64,000 nucleotides of DNA from JAGVSR01 sp963750715 (GTDB taxonomy: Bacteria > Pseudomonadota > Alphaproteobacteria > Rhizobiales > Hyphomicrobiaceae). Below the pieces are notes generated by a model. The model did no database searches, was not told the DNA's origin, and saw nothing but the letters and a program-made list of their open reading frames with translations. Made by a program: the position numbers and the translations under genes. Shown here piece after piece: positions 47,920 through 56,912 of the stretch (positions within the stretch are counted from its first letter, which is position 1; the number at the start of each line of letters is the position of its first letter). The stretch is taken from contig CAVVRP010000012.1 of NCBI GenBank assembly GCA_963750715.1, positions 744,001-808,000 on the forward strand, written 5' to 3'.

Positions 47920-48183
47920 CTACTTGGCGGGCCGCACCTTCGTGGCCATCATCTTTCCGTTCTTAATGTCGTAGGAGACGGTCACCTTCTCGCCAGGCTT
48001 CAGCTTGTCGAGCTTGATTCGGCTGCTGGCTGAAAACGTGTCGCCGGTGGAGAGCACTAATTCATGCCTGGACAAGTCTGTCGACTTGACCTCACCGGTC
48101 GTGGTCTGTGTTGCGGCCAAAGCTGCCGTTGAAATCGCCACCGCGCCAGCCAGCGCGAGGGGAGCTACGGATTTCGAAAACAT
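47920..48183 (-). CDS. Small exported DUF1344-like protein
   Basis: An 87-residue exported protein: signal peptide ending AALAA near residue 25, then a small beta domain (TGEVKSTDLSRHELVLSTGD, KLKPGEKVTVSYDIKNGKMM). The G-x-V-x-S-x-D start, T-x-x-L-x-x-L and the pattern of short strands resemble DUF1344-type proteins. It lies 111 bp downstream of the histidine kinase gene and 60 bp upstream of its paralogue, all on the minus strand, so the proteins may belong to the regulon of that two-component system. Confidence 0.7.
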   Translation of the reverse strand: MFSKSVAPLALAGAVAISTAALAATQTTTGEVKSTDLSRHELVLSTGDTFSASSRIKLDKLKPGEKVTVSYDIKNGKMMATKVRPAK

Positions 48184-48294
48184 GGAATTCTCCTCATCTG
48201 ATCCCGGGTCGCTTCTCAACGCGACCGGCGTGATTAAACTGCACCCCCAGCCTTTCCCCCGCTTCGCCACAACAATACGGATTTGTAAGCACGC

Positions 48295-49676
48295 TCAATC
48301 GAGCGCCTCGGGGAACTCGACGGTAACCTTCAATCCCGACGCATTGTCGGCAAGTATCAGACGGGCCTCGTGCAGATCGGCAATCGCGGCGACAAGACTG
48401 AGACCAAGACCGCTACCCGGTGTCGACCGCGCCCGTTCGAGCCGATACAGACGGCGCAGGACATTCTCGCGCTCGGGTGCCGGAATGCCCGGCCCGTTAT
48501 CCGCGACGGAAATCGCAGGTGCGCCGTTTTGCCATTTGAGCCACATGTGAATGCGTGTGCCGGCGGGGCTATGGCGGATCGAATTCTCGACAAGATTGGC
48601 AACGAGCTGGGTCAAAAGCTCGCGATCGCCGTTTACGTACACCGGCTCACGAGATCTCTCCACGATATCCAGTGAATCGCCCGCATCCTCGGCGACCGCG
48701 GCGTAGATTTCGAGCACATCGTCGAGAATGCCCCGCAGATCGACTTTCGTGAACCGCGATCTGCGCGCGCCCGCCTCGAGCTGCGTGATGCTCAACAGCG
48801 CATCGAAGGTTTCGGTGATCGAGTTCGAGTTCCACGATCGCACTGTCAATTGCCGCCCTGAAATCGGCGACGTTCAGTGCATTCCTGTTGGCCTCGTCCA
48901 GTTTCTGCCTTAGGCGTCCGACCGGCTTCTTGAGATCGTGGGCGATGTCCGACGACGATTGATTGACGTTCTCGATGAGTTTCTGGAGATGACCCAGCGC
49001 CCTGTTGACCTGCACGGCGACCTGATCGATGTCATCGCCAGACCCCGATACTTCCACCCGTGCGCCAACCTGGCCCTGCGAGATTGCAGTCAGCGTCTTT
49101 TCGAATACCCTGATGCGTCTTTGCGCCTGATGCGCCAGGAAGACGGCCATTGCGCCGATCAGTCCGGCCATGACAAGCAGTCCCCAGCCCAGCACCGAGA
49201 GCATGAAACCCTGCATCTGGCGGACGTCGCGGTTGCTGATACCAACGAGAAGGCGCCCCTTCGCCAGTTGCGCCCATGTGGCGAGGAACTCGTCGTCGGG
49301 CTCGCCACGCTCCAACGTCAGGAAGATGTCGGAGCGCTTCAGAGTGAGCCAGCGATTTGATTTCGCGATACCGCGAACATTGCCGGCGAGAAACCTGTCC
49401 TTGTTGTCGACCAGTTCGAAGATGAAATCCGAAATCCCTGACCGAGGCGCTCTCTCCAGCTACCACCTGTACGAGATCGTCGAACGTCTTCTGACCGTCG
49501 AGGGCGACAAGCGCATCGACCGTCTCCTGGACGCGGTGCCGGATGTCACCTTCGAGGCGGGCAGTAATACCGAAAAACAATACCGTGAAGAGCGCGACGA
49601 AGGTCGTGGCAACGAGAATCGAGAACGTTGCCGCTAGGCGGAAAGGCGTACGCTTGAGAAGATCACGGCCCTTCAT
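48295..49676 (-). pseudogene. OmpR-partner sensor histidine kinase, two frameshifts
   Basis: Three frames together make one HAMP-type kinase. Frame 1 (from 49676) gives membrane helix 1 (FRLAATFSILVATTFVALFT) and the first half of the sensor domain. Frame 2 gives the rest of the sensor, membrane helix 2 (FMLSVLGWGLLVMAGLIGAM), HAMP and the H box (SSDIAHDLKKPVGRLRQKLD). Frame 3 gives DALLSITQLEAGARRSRFTK and the ATPase lobe (NLVENSIRHSPAG, DNGPGIP, GSGLGLSLV). The shifts fall near 49425 and near 48835. The first codon overlaps the end of the response-regulator gene by 14 bases. Every functional motif is preserved, so sequencing error or very recent loss is likely. Confidence 0.85.
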
Positions 49677-50340
49677 GCAGGGAATACCCGCTGCCGCGGA
49701 CGGTGTGAATCAACTCGTTACCGAAGGGCTTGTCGATCTTGGCACGAAGGCGGGAGATGTGCGTTTCCACAACGCTGGTTTTGGGATCGAAGTGAAAGCT
49801 CCATACCCTGTCGAGCAGCATCGTCTTCGTCACCAGCCGGCCCTTATTGCGCATGAGCACCTCGAGCAGGCGAAACTCACGCGGCTGGAGTTCGATATCC
49901 ACGCCCCGGCGCGTGACCTTGCGTCCGACCAGGTCCATCTGCAGGTCACCGACCTTCAATAGGGTTTCTTCGCCCTTCATCGCCGGCCGCCGCGCCAGCG
50001 CGTGAACTCTGGCTAGCAGTTCAGAAAAAGCGAAGGGCTTGCACAGGTAGTCATCGCCGCCGGCCTCCAGTCCGTTGACCCGGTCGTCGACCCCTCCGAG
50101 CGCGGTAAGAAACAGCACCGGCACCTTTCGGCCCGCACTCCGCAGCGTTTTGACAATCGACAGTCCGTCGATGCCGGGAAGCATTCGATCGACGATGAGA
50201 AGGTCGTAGTCTTCGCCGATGGCCTGGGCGACGCCCTCCCGCCCATCGGCGAGATGATCGATGGTATGGCCTTCCTGATGCAGCCCCCTGACGATGTAAG
50301 AGGCCGTGTTGGGGTCATCTTCGATCAACAAGAGGCGCAT
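49663..50340 (-). CDS. OmpR-family response regulator
   Basis: A 225-residue two-component regulator. The receiver shows EDD (7-9), D51 in YDLLIVDRMLPGIDGLSIVK and the Lys in YLCKPFAFSELLARV. The winged helix has IELQPREFRLLEVLMRNKGR and SVVETHISRLRAKIDKPFGN, ending HTVRGSGYSLHEGP. The architecture and sequence are closest to the metal- and stress-responsive CopR/CzcR-like branch, an impression from motif style only. The kinase gene overlaps its 3' end. Direct repeats upstream (50439-50457) could be its own binding site. Confidence 0.93.
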   Translation of the reverse strand: MRLLLIEDDPNTASYIVRGLHQEGHTIDHLADGREGVAQAIGEDYDLLIVDRMLPGIDGLSIVKTLRSAGRKVPVLFLTALGGVDDRVNGLEAGGDDYLCKPFAFSELLARVHALARRPAMKGEETLLKVGDLQMDLVGRKVTRRGVDIELQPREFRLLEVLMRNKGRLVTKTMLLDRVWSFHFDPKTSVVETHISRLRAKIDKPFGNELIHTVRGSGYSLHEGP

Positions 50341-50438
50341 GTGTAATCCGGCTGGTGACGCCTACAGAACGATTGACCCGCTCCGTCTGCGCTAAGAAAC
50401 GTCGATACAAATATAGGCGGCGGATCGTTTTTTCCGCC

Positions 50439-50457
50439 TTACGGTTGCATTACGGTT
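50439..50457 (-). promoter_or_regulatory. TTACGGTT direct repeats upstream of the response regulator
   Basis: TTACGGTT occurs at 50439-50446 and 50450-50457, an 11-bp period, about 100 bp upstream of the regulator's start. Half-sites spaced one helical turn apart are typical of OmpR/PhoB-type dimers. Read on the minus strand, an AT-rich CCTATATTTG further along could serve as a -10 region. Confidence 0.5.
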
Positions 50458-50492
50458 TTGTAAGACGGCCAGAGCAAAATTGGGCAGCCCCT

Positions 50493-52223
50493 TCAGCTGG
50501 CGAGCTTCACGTCCTGATGGAACTTGTTGCCCTCGGGTGTTGCAGCGACGATGTCGGCGCGGATGACGAAATCGCCGAAGTGCTCGCCGTCCTTGCGCTC
50601 CCTGGCGTATCGCTTGAGGAGTGGATCGAGCAGCGACAGGATCTTCGCCCTATCCGCGTCCTGCGCGTAGAGTTTCGACAGGCGGGTGCCGTCGAACGCA
50701 GCGCCCAGATAGAGGTTGTAGAGCCCGGGACTGCGGCCGACGAAGCCGATCTCGGCAAGGTAGGGGCGCGCGCAGCCGTTAGGACATCCTGTCATGCGCA
50801 CGACGATGTCATCGTCGCGCAGGCCTGCCGCATCGAGGCTGTCTTCGAGCGCGGAGATGAGGTCGGGAAGGAACCGCTCGCTCTCCGCAAGTGCCAGGCC
50901 GCACGTCGGCAGGGCCACGCACGCCATGGCGTTGCGGCGCATGCCCGACGATGTCGCAATCGACACGCCGTGCTGTTCTAGGATCGCCTTGATCTTCGGC
51001 TTCGCTTTCGCCGGGATGTTGGCAAGGATCAGGTTCTGGTTCGACGTCAGCACGAAGTCGAGGCCGCCCAGCTCCGCGATCTCGCGGAACGCCTTGCGCA
51101 TTGTGCAGCCGGGCACATCCTTGATCCGGCCGTTCTCGATGTAGAGCGTAAGGTGCCACTTCTTGTCGGCACCCTTTCCGTCGAGGCTCTGGCGCCAGCC
51201 AATCACGTCGCCAGTGTAGTTGAACGAGAACGGACGCGGTTTGCCGAGCTTGTAGCCCAGCCTCTTTTCGACTTCTTCGCGGTACTTGGCGATACCGAAG
51301 CGCTCGATCGTATACTTGAGACGGGCGTTCTTTCGAACCTCGCGATTGCCCCAGTCGCGCTGGACGGTGACGACCATTTCGGCAACGTCGACCGCCTGCT
51401 CGGGCGTGCAGAAACCCATCACGTCAGCTGTGCGCGGGAATGTATCCGTCTCGCCGTGCGTCATGCCCATGCCGCCGCCGACGGTCACGTTCCAGCCGAC
51501 GACCTCACCCTTTTCGACGATGGCGATGTAGCCCAGATCGTGCGCGAAGATATCGACATCGTTGTCGGGCGGAACCGCGATCACAGTCTTGAATTTGCGC
51601 GGCAGATAATGCGTACCGTAGATCGGCTCGGTCTCGGGTGCGGCCGCACGAGACGCGTCGGAAACCTTTTCGTCATCGAGCCAGATCTCGTGATAGGCGC
51701 CGGTCTGCGGCAGAAGATGATCGCTGACTTTCTTGGCGAGTTCATACGCCTCGCCATGTGCCTTCGACAGGAACGGGTTGGCCGCAGACATGACGTTGCG
51801 GTTGACGTCGCCGCAGGCGGCCAGACTGTCGAGGCAGGCGGCGTTGATCGCCTGCATCGTGCGCTTCAAGTTCGACTTGATGACGCCGTGATACTGGAAC
51901 GTCGCCCGTGTCGTCAGCCGCAGCGTGTGGTTGGTGTAGGTCGAGGCGATGTCGTCGAGCTGAATCCACTGCTTCGGCGTCACGACGCCGCCGGGGATGC
52001 GTAGTCGGATCATAAACGAGAACGCCTTCTCAAGCTTCTTCTTCGAGCGCTCTGCGCGAATGTCCCGGTCGTCCTGCATGTAGGAGCCGTGAAATTTTAG
52101 CAGCTGCGTATCGTCTTCCTCGATCGCTCCGGTTACCACATTGGTGAGGCCCTCGGCGATTCCGCCGCGTAGGAGCCAACTCTTTTCCTTGATGAACTCG
52201 TTCTTGGCGCGCTTGTCGCTCAT
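50493..52223 (-). CDS. cysI: Sulfite reductase hemoprotein beta subunit
   Basis: A 576-residue assimilatory sulfite reductase subunit that uses siroheme and a 4Fe-4S cluster to reduce sulfite to sulfide. The cluster ligands are CVALPTCGLALAESE and TGCPNGCARPYLAEIGFVGR. RLRIPGGVVTPKQWIQLDDI and LRLTTRATFQYHGVIKSNLK bind the siroheme and substrate. Length and motifs match bacterial CysI. It follows cysJ on the same strand by 59 bp, forming the usual NADPH-dependent pair. The ATG at 52223 is the natural start. Confidence 0.95.
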   Translation of the reverse strand: MSDKRAKNEFIKEKSWLLRGGIAEGLTNVVTGAIEEDDTQLLKFHGSYMQDDRDIRAERSKKKLEKAFSFMIRLRIPGGVVTPKQWIQLDDIASTYTNHTLRLTTRATFQYHGVIKSNLKRTMQAINAACLDSLAACGDVNRNVMSAANPFLSKAHGEAYELAKKVSDHLLPQTGAYHEIWLDDEKVSDASRAAAPETEPIYGTHYLPRKFKTVIAVPPDNDVDIFAHDLGYIAIVEKGEVVGWNVTVGGGMGMTHGETDTFPRTADVMGFCTPEQAVDVAEMVVTVQRDWGNREVRKNARLKYTIERFGIAKYREEVEKRLGYKLGKPRPFSFNYTGDVIGWRQSLDGKGADKKWHLTLYIENGRIKDVPGCTMRKAFREIAELGGLDFVLTSNQNLILANIPAKAKPKIKAILEQHGVSIATSSGMRRNAMACVALPTCGLALAESERFLPDLISALEDSLDAAGLRDDDIVVRMTGCPNGCARPYLAEIGFVGRSPGLYNLYLGAAFDGTRLSKLYAQDADRAKILSLLDPLLKRYARERKDGEHFGDFVIRADIVAATPEGNKFHQDVKLAS

Positions 52224-52282
52224 GAGTCTTTAATCCTGCCGCAGATCCACGCTCTCCACACCAGTGGGGGAGGGGGAAAACA

Positions 52283-54065
52283 TCAATACACGTCCCGCTG
52301 ATAGCGGTCGGCCTTCGTCAGCTCTTTCAGCTTGGCGCGGCCGGCTTCGAGATCGCCCTTCAGTGGCTCGGCGAGAATCTTGACCAGCATGGCGTCGACA
52401 TCCTTCGCCATGCCCTTCTCGTCGCCGCAGACATACACGTGCGCCCCGTCCCCGATCCAGCCGAGTATGTCGGCGCGCTGCTCCCACAGCCGCTGCTGCA
52501 CGTAGATCTTCTCGGGCTGGTCGCGCGAGAACGCGACATCGATGCGCGACAGGGCGCCCGACGCCAGGTGATCCTGCCAGTCGAGCTGATACAGGAAATC
52601 GTATGAGAAGTTGCGCTCGCCGAAGAACAGCCAGCTCTTGCCCTTTGCGCCGACAGCTTCACGCTCCTCCACGAAGGCGCGATACGGCGCGACGCCGGTG
52701 CCCGCGCCGATCATGACGATCGGTCGGTAGCCGTCGTCAGGCAACGCGAAGTGCCGGTTCGGCTTGACGTAGATGCGCGCGCTATCGCCCATCTTGCGGC
52801 GGTCGGCGAAGAAGGTCGAAGCCACGCCCGTGCGGGTCTTGCCGTGCGATGCCCATCGCACCGCTCCGACGAGCAGATGCGCCTCGCCCTCGTGCGCCTT
52901 AAGAACTCGAGGCGACGGAGTAGAGGCGTCCGGGAAGCGGCCGCAGGAGCTTGGTGAGTTGGTCGGCCGTCAGCGTCTCGCGATAGGATTCGAACAAATC
53001 GACCAACTGGCGATCGGCCGAGAACTTGGCCAGAGCATCGCCCTCCAGCAGAGCCGCCACATCCTTGCGGCCGGTCAGCTTGGCGTAGGCATCGACGGTT
53101 GAGCGCGACAGCGTCGTCACGTCGAGGCCGCGCGCCAGCTTTGCGACGAACGAGGCGTCCGCACCCAAGCCTACGGCAGCAGCCAGTTCGGCGGCGAGCG
53201 CGGGATCGTTCTCGGGATAGACGCCGATGGCGGCGCCGGGGTCATATGCAAAGCCCGGAGCGTCCACCGCGAGTTCCACGTGCCAAGTTTCGCGCGTTGA
53301 ACCCGTGCCGTTCAGATTGACGAGAGCGGAGATTTCCGCATCGACTGGATTTTCGGCCGAGTAAAGCGGCTCCTCATCTTCCGCTGCCCCCGCGCTCTTG
53401 AAGTCGACGTGAACTACCGTCGCGGAGTGAGCGGCGTCCGGCGGCGCCAGAGCCGAGAGCGCCTTGTCCGTCCAGGCTGCGGCCTGCCTAGCGAAATCGA
53501 GATCGAGATCGATGCGGTCGGCGACGCAGATCGCGCCCAGCGCGGCCAGCCGTTGGTCAATCAGACGGCCGGTCTGGCAAAAATTGACATACGCGGTATC
53601 GCCGAGTGCCAGCACCGCATAGCGCACACCGTCGAGGCGTGGTGCGTCATCGCTCATCAGGCCTTTGTAGAAGTCGACGGCGCGCTGCGGAGGATCGCCC
53701 TCGCCCCAGGTCGATACATAGATGACGAGGTTCTTCGATTTCGTCAGCGCCGCAACGTCAACGTCGCCCATGTCAGCGACGCGCGCATCGAAGTTGGCCT
53801 TGGCCGCGATCTTCTTGGCTTTCAGCGCGAGACTTTCGGCATTGCCGCTCTCGCTGCCATAGAGAATGGTGAGGGGTACGCGGGGACGAGCGGCCGCCGC
53901 CGGAACAACCGCAACCGGAGCACCCTGCGCGGCATCAAGCCCGGCGAGAAAACCGGACAGCCAACTGCGCTGAAGCGGCGTTGATCGCTGCACCAGGCGA
54001 TCCAACAGATCGATGTCCTCCGCCGTGAACGGCGCGTTCTTAGGAATTAAAGGTATCGAGGGCAC
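52283..54065 (-). pseudogene. cysJ: Sulfite reductase flavoprotein alpha subunit, one frameshift
   Basis: The NADPH-FAD-FMN partner of CysI. The first frame, from a GTG at 54065 with GGAGAG upstream, holds the flavodoxin domain (LTILYGSESGNAESLALKAK) and the FAD-binding start, and stops after RLYSVASSS. The second frame resumes in phase with LKAHEGEAHLLVGAVRWASH and continues through VMIGAGTGVAPYRAFVEERE to the C-terminal DRYQRDVY. The shift near 52903 is explained by one extra T in AGTTCTTAAG, and the total length is one base over a multiple of three. All cofactor motifs are intact, so an indel error or recent mutation is likely. Confidence 0.9.
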
Positions 54066-54698
54066 ACGTCTCTCCCAGGCCAGTTCGGGCTATTGGACCT
54101 TATGATCTCCGGAAATTCACGACCGCCACATCGCTCGCCGGCGAACTGCATAGTCAATTGCTCGCGAGCACACCACTGTACAGTCGCCTTGTTCCGCCCC
54201 CTGGAGCCATCCGACTGCGAATTCCCCTACGCGGAGCGCCCGCGTCTGGACCCTGGAAGGCAGATTGCCGGAGGAGCCTTCAGCGCGAATATTAGCGCAA
54301 CCGTTGTTGAAAAAGAACAAATTTCTTTAGGCGCCAAGAATAATCAATAAAAATAGCAAATAATTATAATATTCTGCCAATTTTAGGTTATTTTTTGCAC
54401 TTCTGGGCAATTCGATGGCTTTGCGGCAAAGCTCATCGCCTGCCCGACAGACGGAGACCGCCGGCTAATACGTTGTCTCCACAAGTATATTGCGTCGCGC
54501 TCACACGAAGACGTGAAGGCCAATTTACTTGCCGCTACTGCGTCGGGTGTGGTCAATAGTCGGCAACGAGATCGAAGGTTGCAGGCGACCTCTGATCCGG
54601 GAGCCGGGAAAGCGCAGATATGCTTCGACGCTCTGAAAGTCTTGGCAAACTTTCAACGACAATTGGCCGCCTGAGAAACAAATCTGGAGGAATACATT
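54066..54698. other. Divergent region between cysJ and pqqA
   Basis: About 630 bp without a convincing gene. It includes an AT-rich island (about 54290-54410) and a stem-loop at 54413-54438. The pqqA promoter should lie in its right half; I found no clear -24/-12 sigma-54 element. TGGAGG just before the pqqA ATG is a strong ribosome-binding site. Confidence 0.6.
54413..54438. other. Stem-loop in the cysJ-pqqA intergenic region
   Basis: An 11-bp stem with one bulged T: CGATG GCTTTG, loop CGG, CAAAGC T CATCG. It directly follows the AT-rich island. No T run follows on either strand, so it is not an obvious terminator. It could be part of a small RNA or of the pqqA leader. Confidence 0.5.
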
Positions 54699-54788
54699 AT
54701 GAAGACCTGGACCAAGCCCGCCGTTCGTGAGCAGGAAGTCGGCCTCGAAGTGACGTCGTACCTGCCGGCTGAGATCGACCTAATCTAA
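54699..54788 (+). CDS. pqqA: PQQ precursor peptide PqqA
   Basis: A 29-residue ribosomal peptide, MKTWTKPAVREQEVGLEVTS then YLPAEIDLI. Its glutamate and tyrosine in the E-V-T-S-Y stretch (E-x3-Y) are cross-linked by PqqE and become the PQQ skeleton. A strong GGAGG site lies nine bases before the ATG. It is the first gene of the pqqABCDE operon and is separated from pqqB by 114 bp containing hairpins, the usual arrangement that lets pqqA be expressed at a higher level. Confidence 0.97.
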   Translation: MKTWTKPAVREQEVGLEVTSYLPAEIDLI

Positions 54789-54804
54789 CGGTTCGATTGC
54801 TCAC

Positions 54805-54850
54805 TCTCGCTGAGCGAGATTTGGCGCGGCGGTCGGTAACTCGGCCGCCG
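54805..54850 (+). promoter_or_regulatory. Hairpins between pqqA and pqqB
   Basis: Two inverted repeats: tctcgc-tga-gcgaga (54805-54819) and cggcgg (54827-54832) pairing with ccgccg (54845-54850). They lie just after the pqqA stop. By analogy with other methylotroph pqq operons they could protect or partially terminate the short pqqA transcript; this function is inferred. Confidence 0.5.
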
Positions 54851-54902
54851 TCGCCGTTTGCGGCGCCGCAAAGCAGCTTGCCGCCCTGAAAAGTTGACAA
54901 AA

Positions 54903-55835
54903 ATGATCATCAGGGTGCTGGGGTCGGCCGCTGGCGGCGGCTTTCCCCAATGGAATTGTAATGGCCATAACAGCGCAAGCGTGCGCGCGGGCAAAGCCGG
55001 GTTCCGGCCGCGCACGCAATCGTCGCTTGCCGTATCGGCAGACGGCAGACGCTGGGTGCTGCTGAATGCGTCGCCCGACCTGCGCCAGCAGATCAACGAC
55101 GCCCCTTCCCTTTGGCCGGCAGCCGACGGCCCGACGCGCAATTCACCAATCAAGTCCGTCGTCGTCACAAACGCCGACGTCGACCACATCATCGGCATCA
55201 TCAATCTGCGCGAGGCCCAGCCGTTCTCGATCTACGGATCATCGCGGGTCCTGGTGACCATCAGCGCCAATTCGGTTTTTAATGTCTGCAACGCGGCCAT
55301 CGTGCCGCGACGCGAACTTCCACTCGATCGCCCCACCGCACTGGAAGGCGCGGGCGAGGACCTCGGACTGACGGTCGAAGCGTTCGCGGTGCCCGGCAAA
55401 GTCGCCCTTTATCTCGAGGATGCGAAAGCCGGCGGCAATTTCGGCAGCCGCGACGGCGATACCATCGGTCTGAAAGTGACAGAGACGGCATCCGGTAAGT
55501 TCTTCTTTTACGTACCCGGGTGCGCTGAGGTCGACGCTCCGCTGGCGGCCACACTCAAGGGGGCGCCGCTCGTCTACTTCGACGGCACCTTATATACCGA
55601 TGACGAAATGCTTCAGCAGGGCCTGATGCAGAAGACCGGCAGGCGTATGGGACATATTAGCATCTCGGGCTCCGATGGCTCGATTGCCGCGTTTTCCGGG
55701 CTCGATGTAAAGCGCAAGATTTATGTCCACATCAACAACTCGAACCCGGTCCTCGATGAAAACTCCCCCGCTCGCAAGGCTACAGAAGCCGCCGGCTGGG
55801 AAGTCGGGTTCGACGGCATGGAGGTACGTTTATGA
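54903..55835 (+). CDS. pqqB: PQQ biosynthesis protein PqqB
   Basis: A 310-residue metallo-beta-lactamase-fold protein needed for PQQ synthesis, thought to hydroxylate the cross-linked intermediate. The N-terminus (IIRVLGSAAGGGFPQWNC) is diagnostic. The MBL region is VVTNADVDHIIGIINLREAQ, and the C-terminal block includes GHISISGSDGSIAAF and KRKIYVHINNSNPVLDENSP. The ATG at 54903 has no close strong Shine-Dalgarno but starts at the conserved N-terminus. Its stop overlaps the pqqC start by four bases (ATGA). Confidence 0.96.
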   Translation: MIIRVLGSAAGGGFPQWNCNGHNSASVRAGKAGFRPRTQSSLAVSADGRRWVLLNASPDLRQQINDAPSLWPAADGPTRNSPIKSVVVTNADVDHIIGIINLREAQPFSIYGSSRVLVTISANSVFNVCNAAIVPRRELPLDRPTALEGAGEDLGLTVEAFAVPGKVALYLEDAKAGGNFGSRDGDTIGLKVTETASGKFFFYVPGCAEVDAPLAATLKGAPLVYFDGTLYTDDEMLQQGLMQKTGRRMGHISISGSDGSIAAFSGLDVKRKIYVHINNSNPVLDENSPARKATEAAGWEVGFDGMEVRL

Positions 55836-56593
55836 GTGAGCGCCGCGTAACCAAGTCCGCCGCGGGCGACCTGTGGAGCCCAGCCGAGTTCGAAGCCGCG
55901 ATCCAAGCCGTCGGCGCCGAGCGCTACCACGACAAGCATCCGTTCCATAGGCTGCTGCACGGCGGCAAGCTGATCAAGGCGCAGGTCGGCGCCTGGGCCC
56001 TCAACCGCTATTGCTACCAGTCGGCGGTGCCGCGCAAGGACGCCGCCTTCGTCAGCCGCGTTCTCGACCGCGAATTGCGACGCGACTGGATCCACCGCGT
56101 TCTTGAACATGACGGCCACGGCGAGGATCCCGGCGGAATCGAACGCTGGCTGGTTCTGACCGATGCCCTCGGGCTCGACCGTGAGTACGTCAAATCCATG
56201 GAGGGCGCGCTGCCCGCTACTCGCTTCGCCGTCGAAGCCTACGTGACGTTCGTGCGCGAGCAGCCGCTCAATGTCGCCGTCGCCTCCTCATTGACGGAGC
56301 TGTTTGCCCCTAAGATCCACAAGGAGCGGATCGCGGGCATGCTCGAGAACTACGACTTCATCGACGATCGCGTCATGGCCTACTTCAAGAAGCGTCTCTT
56401 ACAAGCCCCGACCGACGCCGGTTTTGCGTTGAAATATATCCAGGACCACTGCAAGACGCGCGACGAGCAGGAAGCCTGCGTCGACGCCGTACGGTTCAAG
56501 TGCAATGTACTGTGGGTACAGCTCGACGCGCTTCATCATGCCTATGTCAATGGCAACGTGCCGCCAGGCGCCTATCGCCCCGAGGAACTGTAA
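55832..56593 (+). CDS. pqqC: Pyrroloquinoline-quinone synthase PqqC
   Basis: A 253-residue cofactorless oxidase that performs the final ring closure and eight-electron oxidation giving PQQ. The all-helical TENA/HemeO-like fold is recognisable from YHDKHPFHRLLHGGKLIKAQ, VGAWALNRYCYQSAVPRKDA, and the C-terminal HCKTRDEQEACVDAVRFKCN and LDALHHAYV. Conserved histidines, an Arg and a Tyr of the active site lie in these blocks. The start overlaps the pqqB stop and pqqD begins with no gap. Confidence 0.97.
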   Translation: MSERRVTKSAAGDLWSPAEFEAAIQAVGAERYHDKHPFHRLLHGGKLIKAQVGAWALNRYCYQSAVPRKDAAFVSRVLDRELRRDWIHRVLEHDGHGEDPGGIERWLVLTDALGLDREYVKSMEGALPATRFAVEAYVTFVREQPLNVAVASSLTELFAPKIHKERIAGMLENYDFIDDRVMAYFKKRLLQAPTDAGFALKYIQDHCKTRDEQEACVDAVRFKCNVLWVQLDALHHAYVNGNVPPGAYRPEEL

Positions 56594-56908
56594 ATGAGTG
56601 AAGCTCCCGTTCGGACGCGTACGATCGTAACGGCGGATACGCGCCCGCAATTGCCACGGCACATCAAAATGCGCCACGACGCCGGTCGCGGCCGGTGGCT
56701 CATCCTGGCGCCCGAACGTGTGTTTGATCCCGACGAAACCGCGGTTTCTGTTCTGCGACTGTGCGATGGCGAGCGGTCGGTTGCCGACATCGTCGGCATC
56801 CTCGCCAAAGAATACAACGCCCGGCCGGCGGAGATCACCGCCGACATCGTGGAAATGCTGCAGGATCTTTCAGACAAGGGCGTCATCGTCGCCCGCACGG
56901 GAGAGTAA
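56594..56908 (+). CDS. pqqD: PqqA-binding chaperone PqqD
   Basis: A 104-residue peptide-recognition (RRE) protein that delivers PqqA to PqqE. The winged-helix-like fold is seen in IKMRHDAGRGRWLILAPERV, DETAVSVLRLCDGERSVADI and EITADIVEMLQDLSDKGVIV. The ATG immediately follows the pqqC stop and the stop lies four bases before the pqqE ATG, so expression is tightly coupled. Length is normal for a stand-alone PqqD. Confidence 0.96.
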   Translation: MSEAPVRTRTIVTADTRPQLPRHIKMRHDAGRGRWLILAPERVFDPDETAVSVLRLCDGERSVADIVGILAKEYNARPAEITADIVEMLQDLSDKGVIVARTGE

Positions 56909-56912
56909 AGCC

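Noticed and set aside
54640..54665. Sigma-54 promoter upstream of pqqA (cttggcaaactttcaacg)
   Set aside because: The GG is present but the GC expected ten bases later is not.
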